Assembly: GCA_025210475.1 (NCBI GenBank)
Contig: JAOARW010000115.1
Coordinates: forward strand, 1 to 49,441
DNA: 49,441 bases
Direction: 5' to 3'
From: Carboxylicivirga sp.
GTDB taxonomy: Bacteria; Bacteroidota; Bacteroidia; Bacteroidales; Marinilabiliaceae
Made by a program: the position numbers and the translations under genes. A model generated the notes under the pieces. The model was not told the DNA's origin and searched no databases. It saw only the letters and a program-made list of their open reading frames with translations. Position 1 is the first letter of the stretch. Every line of letters begins with the position of its first letter. Below are positions 6,847 to 15,388 of the stretch, piece by piece.

Positions 6847-9573
6847 ATGAAGTTATTATCAATTATAGCTTTCTTCCTGATAAGTATTTCCTTATCGGCA
6901 CAAACCAGCGGCCTGAAAGGGGTGGTGGTCAATGCAGAAACCGGAAATACCATTGAAGGAGCTACAATTACTTTACAAGGAAGTCAGGCTTCAACGGTCA
7001 GTGATCAGAATGGTTCTTTCGAAATAAAAGGAACCCCCGGAGCCGAAGTTTTAGTTATTTCTTCAGCCGAAATAAAAACACTAAGCATGGATGTGCAAAT
7101 TCCTTCGAACAGTGTTTTCAACATGGGCGAAGTAAAGGTTGAGCCAACCGAAACTTATGTCAATGCATTTTTTATTGGTGAAGATGAAATTAACATCGAA
7201 GACGATAATGATCAGGTGATATCTGGTTTATTGGTTTCGTCGGATGATGTGTACTTAAGCAATGTTGGTTTCACCTTTAGTCCGATGCGTTTTCGCGTGA
7301 GAGGCTACGATCAGGAGTATACTTCTACTTTTATCAACGGGGTAAACTTCAACAGTGCCGAGAGAGGACGTTTCTATTACGGAAGTGTTGGAGGATTGAA
7401 TGATGTGGTAAAAAACAAAGATGTTGTCAACGGACTTGAGGCAGGTTCTTATAGCTTTGGTAACATTGGAGGGGCCACTAACATCAACATGAAAGCACGC
7501 AACTATGCCCGCGGTGGTCGTATCAGCGCCAGTTTTACCAACCGTTCTTACACAAAACGAATTATCGGATCCTATTCCACAGGTTTAATGGATAATGGTT
7601 GGGCCGTAACGGTATCTGGTTCGAGACGACATGCCGAAGAAGGTTATATCGACGGTACATTCTACGATGCCTGGTCGTATATGCTGGCTGTTGAAAAGGT
7701 GATTAACAATAAGCACAGTTTATCGTTTACCACTTTTGGTGCACCAAGTGAGCGTGGATCATCAAGTGCTTCGTTTCAGGAAGTATATGATTTGGCCGAT
7801 AACAACCTGTACAACCCTAACTGGGGGTATCAGGATGGTAAAAAGCGTAACGCCAGAGAAACGAAATCATACGAGCCAGTGGCTATTTTATCGCACGAAT
7901 GGAACATCAATGATAAAAGTAAGTTGTCAACAGGCGTTGCAGCCCGCTATAGCATGTATCGTAAAACCGCTTTGAATTGGTACAATTCAGCTGATCCACG
8001 TCCTGATTACTATCGTTACTTGCCTAGTTACCAGGAAAGCCCTGAAATGGTAGCCCGATACGACAGTGTTTGGAGAAATGACGCTTCTGTTCGTCAGATC
8101 GATTGGAACCGTTTATACGAGGTTAACCACTTGAACAACCTGGATAATCAGCGTTATGGAAGAGATAATGGTTCCAGTTATATGATTGAAGGTCGTAATA
8201 ACGATTACCTGGAATTCACTTTTAACTCGGTATTCGCAACAGAGATTAACGATAACTTTAAGCTGACGGCAGGTGCCGAAGCGCGTCGTACCATTGGTAT
8301 GCATTATAAAACTGTCGTTGATTTATTGGGTGGAAGCCATTGGTTAGACATCGACCAGTTTGCTGAACGCGATTTTGGTGGTGACTCTGATAAATTGCAG
8401 AACGACCTGAATAATCCAAACCGCAAAGTTACCAAAGATGATACTTTCGGCTATGATTATGAAATGCATGTTACTTCGGGCAATCTATGGTTGAAGAATG
8501 ATCATCGATTTTCAAATCTGGATATTTACTATGGTGCCAAATTATCGTACACAGGTTTCTATCGTGAAGGAAACATGCGTAACGGTCGCGCACCAAATAA
8601 TTCATACGGTAAAGGCAAAGAATATCGCTTTGGCGACATCGCTGTTAAAGCCGGTGGTCAGTACAAATTTACCGGTCGTCATATTTTAGCATTCAACGCG
8701 GCCTATGAAACTCGCGCACCACTGCCATACAACGCCTACTTATCACCACGAATCAAAGATAACGAGGTGCCAAACCTTGAGAATGGTATTATTACTTCGG
8801 GTGATATCGGTTACATTATGAACCTGCCACGCTTCAAAGGTCGAGTTACAGCTTATTATACTTTATTGGATAAGCAAATTGAAATTGATAACTATTATCA
8901 CGACTCGTACCGCACATTTATGAATGTGGCTATGACAGGTATTCAAAAAGAGTACCGCGGTATTGAATTAGGTGCTGAGGCAAAATTAACCGACCGATTG
9001 ACTTTAACAGCAATTGGTAACGTGGGTGATTACCGTTACATCAACCGTCCTGAAGCAACTTTTAGTTTCGATAACGGAAGTGCTCCTGATGTGACCGAAA
9101 CAATTTATATCAAAAACTTCCACGTGGCTGGTACCCCTGGTATTGCCGGTAGTTTAGGTTTGGATTATTTCCACCCAAAATTGTGGTTCTTTAATGTAAA
9201 TGCTAATTATTACGATCGCACTTATTTGGATATTTCTCCAACCAGAAGAACTGAGGAAGCGGTTCGTTTTCCAACAGATGGCATGACGGATGAAGAGATT
9301 GACGCGAAACTTAAAGAAATAACCGAACAAGAAGAGTTGGGTAGCAAGTTTACAGTTGATTTTTCAGTGGGTAAACTGATTTATTTCGAAAACAGCAATT
9401 CTTTAAGCATTAACGTGATGGTTCAAAATGTGACCAACAACACCGATATGCGAACAGGTGGTTTCGAACAGGGAAGATTTGACTTTACCGATTACAATGT
9501 CAATAAATTTCCACCACGATATTATTATGGACAAGGCTTAAATTTCTTTGTTAACCTTGGCTACCGCTTTTAA
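6847..9573 (+). CDS. TonB-dependent outer-membrane receptor
   Basis: A 908-aa TonB-dependent transporter. The signal peptide ends at LSLSAQ (~19), followed by a carboxypeptidase-D regulatory-like domain (~22-100: LKGVVVNAETGNTIEGA...), a plug (~110-215, containing RFRVRGYDQEY and a NIGGATNINMK segment) and a 22-strand-type barrel ending in the outer-membrane C-terminal signature GYRF. No SusD gene is next to it. It is flanked instead by an endonuclease I lipoprotein and a DUF5689 lipoprotein in one operon, which suggests nucleic-acid breakdown products as cargo; the cargo is inference. The start gives a good signal peptide, and intergenic spacing is 27 bases upstream and ~33 downstream. Confidence 0.9.
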   Translation: MKLLSIIAFFLISISLSAQTSGLKGVVVNAETGNTIEGATITLQGSQASTVSDQNGSFEIKGTPGAEVLVISSAEIKTLSMDVQIPSNSVFNMGEVKVEPTETYVNAFFIGEDEINIEDDNDQVISGLLVSSDDVYLSNVGFTFSPMRFRVRGYDQEYTSTFINGVNFNSAERGRFYYGSVGGLNDVVKNKDVVNGLEAGSYSFGNIGGATNINMKARNYARGGRISASFTNRSYTKRIIGSYSTGLMDNGWAVTVSGSRRHAEEGYIDGTFYDAWSYMLAVEKVINNKHSLSFTTFGAPSERGSSSASFQEVYDLADNNLYNPNWGYQDGKKRNARETKSYEPVAILSHEWNINDKSKLSTGVAARYSMYRKTALNWYNSADPRPDYYRYLPSYQESPEMVARYDSVWRNDASVRQIDWNRLYEVNHLNNLDNQRYGRDNGSSYMIEGRNNDYLEFTFNSVFATEINDNFKLTAGAEARRTIGMHYKTVVDLLGGSHWLDIDQFAERDFGGDSDKLQNDLNNPNRKVTKDDTFGYDYEMHVTSGNLWLKNDHRFSNLDIYYGAKLSYTGFYREGNMRNGRAPNNSYGKGKEYRFGDIAVKAGGQYKFTGRHILAFNAAYETRAPLPYNAYLSPRIKDNEVPNLENGIITSGDIGYIMNLPRFKGRVTAYYTLLDKQIEIDNYYHDSYRTFMNVAMTGIQKEYRGIELGAEAKLTDRLTLTAIGNVGDYRYINRPEATFSFDNGSAPDVTETIYIKNFHVAGTPGIAGSLGLDYFHPKLWFFNVNANYYDRTYLDISPTRRTEEAVRFPTDGMTDEEIDAKLKEITEQEELGSKFTVDFSVGKLIYFENSNSLSINVMVQNVTNNTDMRTGGFEQGRFDFTDYNVNKFPPRYYYGQGLNFFVNLGYRF

Positions 9574-9606
9574 TAACCTGATTTGAAAAAAGAAAAATAC
9601 GATATA

Positions 9607-10953
9607 ATGAAACTTAGAAATTATAGCTTATTAGTTTTTGCACTGTTCATCGCTTTATTTACAGCATGTGATGACAGGGACTATGATGTGCCACCAATTA
9701 CAGCTCCGATGTATGAAGGTCAGGCTACGCATACCATTAAAGAATTTAAAGCGCAGTTTACCAGTGATTTTGAAGAAATTACAGGGCATGTAGTAATAAC
9801 TGGTGTTGTTACCGCTAATGATGAGTCGGGTAACCTATATAAGAAGATGATTATCCAGGATAACGAACAGGCTATTGAGTTATCCATCGATAAAAATAGT
9901 ATTTATAATACTTTCCGCCTAGGTCAACAGGTGTTTGTAGAGTGTGAAGGTTTATATACCGGTACTTATGGTGATAAGCAATTGATTGGTTATAAATACC
10001 AGAATGATGCTGGTGAGTGGCAAGTGGGACGCATGCCTGGTGAGATCTTTGATAACCAGGTGTTCCGTCATGATTTTCCGGGTGAAGATCCAAAGGCCGA
10101 TACAGTTAAGATTGCTGACTTAACTGATCCGATGAAAGATCGTCTTATTTGTCTTAAAAATGTGAAATTTACTGACGGAGGTAATAAGACTTTTGCGGAT
10201 CAGGAATTAAACTCAACATCACGAAGTATTGTTGATGTAGAAGGTAAAAGTATTATTGTTTACACCAGTAAGTATGCCAATTTTGCCAACAAAATGTTGC
10301 CAAAAGGCTGGGGAAAACTAACCGGTATCATGTCTAATTATAGAGGAACATGGCAATTGGTGATTCGCGACACCACTGACATTGAGAACTTTGTTGATGA
10401 TGGCACAACCCCTGATCCGGAACCACAGAAGCCGGTAACTACCATTGATGAGGATTTCGAAAGTGCAAGCGATTATGATGATGCCAATGTAAACGGATGG
10501 TCGATTGTTAAAACTAAGGGCGATCGTGACTGGCAAATTCGCAAGTTTACTGATAAAACATCAGGTGATACAAATAATTATGCACAGGCATCGGCACATA
10601 AGGGTGGCGAATCGGACTACGAATATTGGTTAATTACGCCAGCTATTGATATGGATAAAGCCACCAACAAAGTAATGAACTTTGAAACGGCCAAAGCCTA
10701 TTGGCAAAGTACTTCATCGTTGGAAGTATATGTACTGGATAATTTGGACCTTGCTTCAGCAAACCTGGAAAAATTATCGCCAAAACTAGCTCAGGAAGGA
10801 GATGCTGATCATACATTTATCGCATCGGGCGATGTTGATTTATCGGCTCAGTCAGGCATTAAGTACATCGGCTTTAAGTATGTTGCTAAAGGTGGTGAGA
10901 GTAATTCAACTACATTCAGGGTTGATAATTTCAAATTTGGCGTTAGCGAGTAA
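9607..10953 (+). CDS. DUF5689 lipoprotein with C-terminal choice-of-anchor-type domain
   Basis: A 448-aa surface lipoprotein. The start at 9607 is preferred over an in-frame TTG at 9583 because it gives a clean lipoprotein signal with lipobox LFTAC (Cys21). Residues ~35-265 match the DUF5689 family. The segment GHVVITGVVTANDESGNLY followed by a KKMIIQD strand resembles an OB-fold nucleic-acid-binding domain. After a Pro-rich linker (DPEPQKP), residues ~278-448 form a jelly-roll-like choice-of-anchor J domain (EDFESASDYDDANVNGWSI, YEYWLITPAIDM, RVDNFKFG). It lies 33 bases after the TonB receptor, where a SusD-like binding lipoprotein sits in glycan loci. A role in holding DNA or RNA at the surface is inferred. 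Confidence 0.8.
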   Translation: MKLRNYSLLVFALFIALFTACDDRDYDVPPITAPMYEGQATHTIKEFKAQFTSDFEEITGHVVITGVVTANDESGNLYKKMIIQDNEQAIELSIDKNSIYNTFRLGQQVFVECEGLYTGTYGDKQLIGYKYQNDAGEWQVGRMPGEIFDNQVFRHDFPGEDPKADTVKIADLTDPMKDRLICLKNVKFTDGGNKTFADQELNSTSRSIVDVEGKSIIVYTSKYANFANKMLPKGWGKLTGIMSNYRGTWQLVIRDTTDIENFVDDGTTPDPEPQKPVTTIDEDFESASDYDDANVNGWSIVKTKGDRDWQIRKFTDKTSGDTNNYAQASAHKGGESDYEYWLITPAIDMDKATNKVMNFETAKAYWQSTSSLEVYVLDNLDLASANLEKLSPKLAQEGDADHTFIASGDVDLSAQSGIKYIGFKYVAKGGESNSTTFRVDNFKFGVSE

Positions 10954-10985
10954 ACAATAACTACTAATCAATAAAACCTAATAGA

Positions 10986-12677
10986 ATGAAAACAAAATTG
11001 CTATCATTAGCCCTGGGCTTAGCAGTATTCTCGGCGTGTTCAAATGTTGAGGATGAAGTAACAGATACTGGTGTATTGGAGCTTAAATGTGGAGTGAATA
11101 CTTCAGTTAACCTGAAATCATCGAATGCAACTCCAAGTACAGATGATTTTGTAGTAACAATTAAAGATGCACAAAATGCAACCATCAAAACTTTTGATCC
11201 GTTCTCAAGTGCTCCTGATCAGGTTGAATTAATAGCCGGAAGGTATAATGTAGAGGCTTATTCACAAGCGTTCACAACACCTGCTTTTGATATGCCGGTA
11301 TACGGTGCAGTTGAGCCTGTTGATGTGGTTGCGGGTAAAAATAAAACAGTGGCCTTAAACTGTACACAAAGCAATGCGGGTGTAAAGTTTTTATGGACTG
11401 AAGAATTTAAAGCGGCATTTAGTGAGTATGCTGCAACAGTAACTCAGTCTTCCACAACGCTTGAGTATCCAAAAACAGAAACACGCACCGGTTATTTTGC
11501 AGTCGGTAATGTGGATGTTGTTATTACTTTGGGTACTGGTGATGATCAATCAAGTTTTTCAAAAACCATAGCCGTTAATGCACGTGAGTTAGTTAGCATT
11601 AAGCCTGTTCAATCAGATGCTGGTGCTGGTACATTAACCATTGAAATTACTATAGATACGGATGTTACTGAGCGCGAAGAGATTTTTGTAATTGGCGGTG
11701 GTAACACAGGCGGTTCAACAGGGACAGAAATTTTTTCTGAAGATTTCGCCTCAGCGAGTGAAGGAACCAATGACAATGCCAGCGGAACCCTTTGGGATGG
11801 CAATGGAGGTGCATTTACAGCGCTGGAAAAAGTTTATCATGCAGCAGGAAGTGTTAAGTTAGGTGGTTCAGGTTTAAAACCTGGCTCAATGACTTCGAAA
11901 GTGTTGGATTTATCAGCTAATGGAGGTGCTTTCACAGTTTCTTTCAAAGCCAAAGGATGGTATCCTGAGGATAACTCTGTCATTATTGAGCTTGATGGTG
12001 TTGAAAAGACAGCTACCTTTAGCACTACAGGAAAAGCAGGAGATTTTGCTGATGCATCCGTGGAATTTACAGGAGGAACAGCCAGCTCAACGATTATTAT
12101 TAAAACCTCTACGCGAGTGTATAATAGTAATACGGTTACTCAGCGCGTATTTATCGACGATTTAAAAGTATTAGGAGCAGATGATAATTCTGGTGGCGGT
12201 GATGACAATAGTGGTGGCGATACCGGCTCAGCTGTTATGATGGAAGATTTTGCTTCTGCATCTGGCGGTACTGTTGACAATGCCAGTGGAGATTTATGGG
12301 ATGGAGGTAGTAATTTTACTTCCACAGATAGGATTTATCAGGCAGCAGGTAGTGTTAAGCTGGGATCAAGTAAAAGTGCAGGAGCAATGGTTTCGAAATC
12401 ACTTGATCTTTCTGCAAATGGAGGAGCATTTACAGTATCTTTTAAAGCTAAAGGTTGGTACCCTGAGGATAATTCGGTGATTATTGAAGTAGGAGGTGTT
12501 GAAAAAACAGCAACATTTACAACAACTGGAAAAGCAGGTAATTTAGTTGATGCATCAGTTAGTTTTACGGGTGGAACTACAACTTCTGTGATTACGATTA
12601 AAACAGCTACACGCGATTATCAAGGAAACGAAGTGACACAACGTGTTTTTATCGACGATTTTAAAGTAACAAATTAA
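10986..12677 (+). CDS. DUF4493-like lipoprotein with two tandem ~148-aa beta domains
   Basis: A 563-aa lipoprotein (lipobox VFSAC, Cys18). Residues ~28-230 are a DUF4493-like domain alignable by eye with that of the endonuclease I lipoprotein (both contain TTPAFD-P-YG and a GYF-VG/NG segment). Residues ~249-397 and ~418-563 are two near-identical repeats, each running from EDFASAS to TQRVFIDD-KV and sharing NGGAFTVSFKAKGWYPEDNS. They are joined by a Gly/Asp/Ser-rich linker. They resemble choice-of-anchor or carbohydrate-binding jelly rolls. No catalytic motif is seen. It is the last gene of the operon, before the hairpin at 12696. A surface docking role is inferred. Confidence 0.75.
   Translation: MKTKLLSLALGLAVFSACSNVEDEVTDTGVLELKCGVNTSVNLKSSNATPSTDDFVVTIKDAQNATIKTFDPFSSAPDQVELIAGRYNVEAYSQAFTTPAFDMPVYGAVEPVDVVAGKNKTVALNCTQSNAGVKFLWTEEFKAAFSEYAATVTQSSTTLEYPKTETRTGYFAVGNVDVVITLGTGDDQSSFSKTIAVNARELVSIKPVQSDAGAGTLTIEITIDTDVTEREEIFVIGGGNTGGSTGTEIFSEDFASASEGTNDNASGTLWDGNGGAFTALEKVYHAAGSVKLGGSGLKPGSMTSKVLDLSANGGAFTVSFKAKGWYPEDNSVIIELDGVEKTATFSTTGKAGDFADASVEFTGGTASSTIIIKTSTRVYNSNTVTQRVFIDDLKVLGADDNSGGGDDNSGGDTGSAVMMEDFASASGGTVDNASGDLWDGGSNFTSTDRIYQAAGSVKLGSSKSAGAMVSKSLDLSANGGAFTVSFKAKGWYPEDNSVIIEVGGVEKTATFTTTGKAGNLVDASVSFTGGTTTSVITIKTATRDYQGNEVTQRVFIDDFKVTN
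11730..12674 (+). repeat. Intragenic tandem duplication encoding two ~148-aa domains
   Basis: The DNA of unit 1 (about 11730-12176) and unit 2 (about 12237-12674) encodes highly similar proteins. Identical runs include NGGAFTVSFKAKGWYPEDNS. The 60-base linker encodes DDNSGGGDDNSGG-type sequence, itself a short repeat. This suggests recent domain duplication within the gene. Confidence 0.8.
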
Positions 12678-12695
12678 TATTTCATTTTTTTCCTG

Positions 12696-12730
12696 AAAGA
12701 GGTAGCTCAAAATGTTGAGTTACCTCTTTT
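12696..12730 (+). terminator. Terminator or attenuator between nuclease operon and EEP nuclease
   Basis: AAAGAGGTAGCTCAA, loop, TTGAGTTACCTCTTT with a terminal T-run; one G-T pair in the stem. It lies 18 bases after the DUF4493 lipoprotein stop and only 15 bases before the next ATG, leaving almost no room for a separate promoter. Confidence 0.75.
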
Positions 12731-12745
12731 AATTATATTTAAGTC

Positions 12746-13765
12746 ATGAGAACTAAAATAATTCTTCTAATGCTTCTTGTTCTGAATGTTTATGTAAACG
12801 CTCAGGATAAAAAGTATGCGGTTTATGGTGTTGCATTTTACAATGTGGAAAACCTTTTTGATACGGTGGATTCAGAAGACACCAACGATGCCGATTTTAC
12901 TCCGGAAGGAAAGTATCATTGGAATGAAATGAAGTATCAGAATAAACTGACAAATGTGTCGGATGTTTTAAATCAGTTAGGAGGCAAGTATTGTCCGGCC
13001 GGTCCCGCTGTTATCGGTTTGTCAGAAGTTGAAAACCGAAAGGTATTGGAAGATTTAGTCAGTCATGGCGATTTTGCCAAAAAGAACTACCAGATCGTGC
13101 ACCAGGAGTCGCCCGATTTTCGTGGTATCGATGTGGCTTTAATTTACAATCCTGAGCTTTTTACCTTGAAATCATACCGCGCCGTGCCATTTGTTATTCC
13201 TAACGAAAGCAAATACAAAACGCGCGATCAATTGCTTGTTAGTGGTGAAATGGGAGGCGAAGAAGTGCACATCATTGTTGATCACTGGCCATCACGTCGT
13301 GCCAAATCCATTCGTCGCGAACAGGCAGCGGAGGTTACAAGGGGTATAGTTGATTCCTTATTGGCCATTGATGCCAAAGCCAAAATTTTTGTGATGGGCG
13401 ATTTAAACGATGATCCAACCAATAACAGTGTGAAGAAAGTGTTGAAAGCCCGCCGCAAGAAGAGCGATGTAAAAAAGGATGAAATGTATAATCCTTATTG
13501 GGATTTTTATGCGAAGGGAATTGGTTCTTTAGCTTATAAAGGAAGTTGGAACCTGTTCGACCAGATTATTATGAGTAAAGCAGTTATTGGCACCGATAAA
13601 AGCCAGTTAAGCTATTGGAAGGCCGAAATATTCAACAAGGACTTTTTAATTAATCAGGAAGGCCAGTTTAAAGGCTACCCTAAAAGAACCCATTCAAAAG
13701 GGATATACTTAAACGGATACAGCGACCACTTGCCCGTGATTACTTATCTGGTAAAAGAAATGTAG
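12746..13765 (+). CDS. Secreted endonuclease/exonuclease/phosphatase-family nuclease
   Basis: A 339-aa exported enzyme of the EEP (DNase I-like) superfamily. The signal peptide is residues 1-20 (ends YVNAQ). The catalytic motifs are all visible: FYNVENLFD (Asn33), GLSEVENR (Glu95), DHWPSRR at ~179-185, MGDLNDDP with Asp219/Asn221 and the terminal YSDHLPV (~325-331). It is a full-length secreted type common in Bacteroidota. It follows the nuclease operon directly after a hairpin and is probably expressed by read-through. The likely role is hydrolysis of phosphodiester bonds in extracellular nucleic acid; a sugar- or lipid-phosphate substrate cannot be excluded. Confidence 0.85.
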   Translation: MRTKIILLMLLVLNVYVNAQDKKYAVYGVAFYNVENLFDTVDSEDTNDADFTPEGKYHWNEMKYQNKLTNVSDVLNQLGGKYCPAGPAVIGLSEVENRKVLEDLVSHGDFAKKNYQIVHQESPDFRGIDVALIYNPELFTLKSYRAVPFVIPNESKYKTRDQLLVSGEMGGEEVHIIVDHWPSRRAKSIRREQAAEVTRGIVDSLLAIDAKAKIFVMGDLNDDPTNNSVKKVLKARRKKSDVKKDEMYNPYWDFYAKGIGSLAYKGSWNLFDQIIMSKAVIGTDKSQLSYWKAEIFNKDFLINQEGQFKGYPKRTHSKGIYLNGYSDHLPVITYLVKEM

Positions 13766-13790
13766 CATCTGAATCAGCTTGCCTGGATAG

Positions 13791-13997
13791 AAGGTAAATT
13801 GCTGTCAGCGATTAGTTGTAAAAGACAAATTAAATGACTCTGTATGGACTTTAGTGGGTAATCACCAAAATAACTTAAATGCACTCTTTGGCCTCTTAAA
13901 AAAAGTGATAGATATAGAAGCTGTTACTTATGGAGACCGGGAAGCTGAGAACTTGTTCGAAGATCACCCGGCCGCATTTAGTAACAGTAAATAAATC
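13791..13997 (+). pseudogene. Possible protein-coding remnant without a start codon
   Basis: A frame open from about 13791 to a TAA at 13995-13997 reads as protein-like sequence ending EAENLFEDHPAAFSNSK. It has no in-frame ATG, and the first in-frame GTG or TTG is poorly placed. It looks like the C-terminal scrap of a lost gene, but chance is possible. The family is not recognised. Confidence 0.25.
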
Positions 13998-14015
13998 AAT
14001 TACTTTTTTTAGGTA

Positions 14016-14064
14016 GCCTTGACTTTCTTTGTATACTTTCTTGCGTCAAGGCAAGTAAAGTATA
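14016..14064. repeat. Two overlapping inverted repeats (alternative hairpins)
   Basis: GCCTTGAC (14016-14023) pairs with GTCAAGGC (14045-14052), while TATACTTT (14032-14039) pairs with AAAGTATA (14057-14064). The two helices interleave, so they would form either alternative folds or a pseudoknot. They lie ~90 bases before the ATG of the nuclease at 14155. They may instead be part of a dispersed intergenic repeat. Confidence 0.45.
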
Positions 14065-14154
14065 AGCCTCGCGGCTAGAGCGACGATTGTAAATTAGAAG
14101 ATAGTTGCCCATTATAAATTATATAGCACCAAATAAATCAATGTTTAGATAATT

Positions 14155-15300
14155 ATGAAGTTGGATTTTTTAACAATGTGGGGAAAGTTGGGAATTATCA
14201 GCCTGATGCTGATAATGGGAGTAAGTGCGTGTACCAATGAAAATTCAACTTCATCTAAGCTTGATGTATCGCTTAACCTTGATACGGAACAAATACCTGC
14301 CGAAGGAGGAACTTATGAACTAACCATTGATACGCAAGCCGACTGGACTGCTAAAAGTGATGTTAGCTGGATCAGTGTTTCACCAAGGTACGGCAGTGGT
14401 AAAAGCGTGGTAACGGTTAAGGTGGATGCCAATAGCGATAAAGAAAGAAATACCAATCTGCGTGTAGAAACTGCCCGGAAAACCGAATATGTTTGGATGA
14501 TTCAGAGTTCCGGTAAAGATGATAACGGCGGAAATGGGGGTAATACAGGTTTGGGCGATATTTCAAAACGAATAGAAATACCCAAACTGGATACCGATAC
14601 GGATGCACAGTTTATTGCTCATACAACTACACACAATGGCAAAACCATTGCCAACTTTAGTTTAGAATACATTAAATCGATGCGGCATGCCCGTTGGGTG
14701 GCTTTTACTTATTACAACGAAACCGCCGCCAATAAAGTAAACCGGACAGATGCCTGGGCCGATGATCCACAGATTGAAGGTCAATACCTGGCTACACGAT
14801 CGTACTATTATGGTTATGATCGCGGCCATATTGTAGCATCGTCTGATCGCGTTTACAGTAAAGAAGCCAACGAACAGACCTTTTATTATTCCAATATTTC
14901 GCCCATGTATGGTGATTTTAACCAGGACATATGGACCAAGTTCGAAGGTGCAGTCCGTAACTGGGGACGTAACAGTTCGTTTCGTGATACTTTATACGTT
15001 GTAAAAGGCGGTACGCTCGATCAGGTAATTACTTACACCACCAGTACTAGCTACGTTCCTGTGCCAAAATACTATTTTATGGCATTGGTTAATTACAAGG
15101 ATAAAGAATATTCGGGGCTGGCATTCTGGATTGAACACCGACGTGGTTATAGCGAAAGCTCATTGTCGCTTACCGATTATGCCATCTCCATCGATGAATT
15201 GCAACAAAAAACGGGTATCGATTTCTTTCCTAATTTGCCCGATGCCATTGAAAATAACATCGAACAGAAGCTCGAAAAGCATAAGTGGCCGGGTATGTAA
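14155..15300 (+). CDS. Lipoprotein DNA/RNA non-specific endonuclease with N-terminal BACON domain
   Basis: A 381-aa lipoprotein (lipobox GVSAC, Cys26). Residues ~36-118 are a BACON-type beta-sandwich (GGTYELTIDTQADWTAKSD, WISVSP, the closing WMIQSSG), followed by a Gly/Asn-rich linker. Residues ~135-375 are a NUC1-type His-Me finger endonuclease with the DRGH motif at 222-225 (His225 catalytic) and YYSNISPMYGDFNQDIW supplying the metal-binding Asn256. The catalytic domain looks complete. BACON domains usually accompany carbohydrate-active enzymes or mucin binding, so fusion to a nuclease suggests surface or matrix attachment. It closes the run of extracellular nucleases. The start gives a full lipoprotein signal. 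Confidence 0.9.
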   Translation: MKLDFLTMWGKLGIISLMLIMGVSACTNENSTSSKLDVSLNLDTEQIPAEGGTYELTIDTQADWTAKSDVSWISVSPRYGSGKSVVTVKVDANSDKERNTNLRVETARKTEYVWMIQSSGKDDNGGNGGNTGLGDISKRIEIPKLDTDTDAQFIAHTTTHNGKTIANFSLEYIKSMRHARWVAFTYYNETAANKVNRTDAWADDPQIEGQYLATRSYYYGYDRGHIVASSDRVYSKEANEQTFYYSNISPMYGDFNQDIWTKFEGAVRNWGRNSSFRDTLYVVKGGTLDQVITYTTSTSYVPVPKYYFMALVNYKDKEYSGLAFWIEHRRGYSESSLSLTDYAISIDELQQKTGIDFFPNLPDAIENNIEQKLEKHKWPGM

Positions 15301-15318
15301 TAACTTTTTAACAAAAAG

Positions 15319-15340
15319 CTTATAGCCAATAGCTATAAGC
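15319..15340. terminator. 9-bp hairpin after the BACON nuclease
   Basis: GCTTATAGC, loop CAATA, GCTATAAGC; a perfect stem 18 bases after the stop. On the plus strand no T-run follows. On the minus strand it is followed by TTTTTG, so it would work better as a minus-strand terminator. Confidence 0.45.
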
Positions 15341-15388
15341 AGCTTCCTTACATGATTGCTGAACTCGTTGAAGTAACATCGAATTTGT

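Noticed and set aside
5353..15300. A nuclease-based phage defence or toxin system
   Set aside because: All the nucleases carry export or lipoprotein signals, and a TonB receptor sits among them. No immunity protein, toxin delivery domain or cytoplasmic sensor was found, so nutrient scavenging fits better.
15319..15340. Strong terminator of the BACON nuclease on the plus strand
   Set aside because: The stem is perfect but no T-run follows on the plus strand; kept only as a lower-confidence hairpin.
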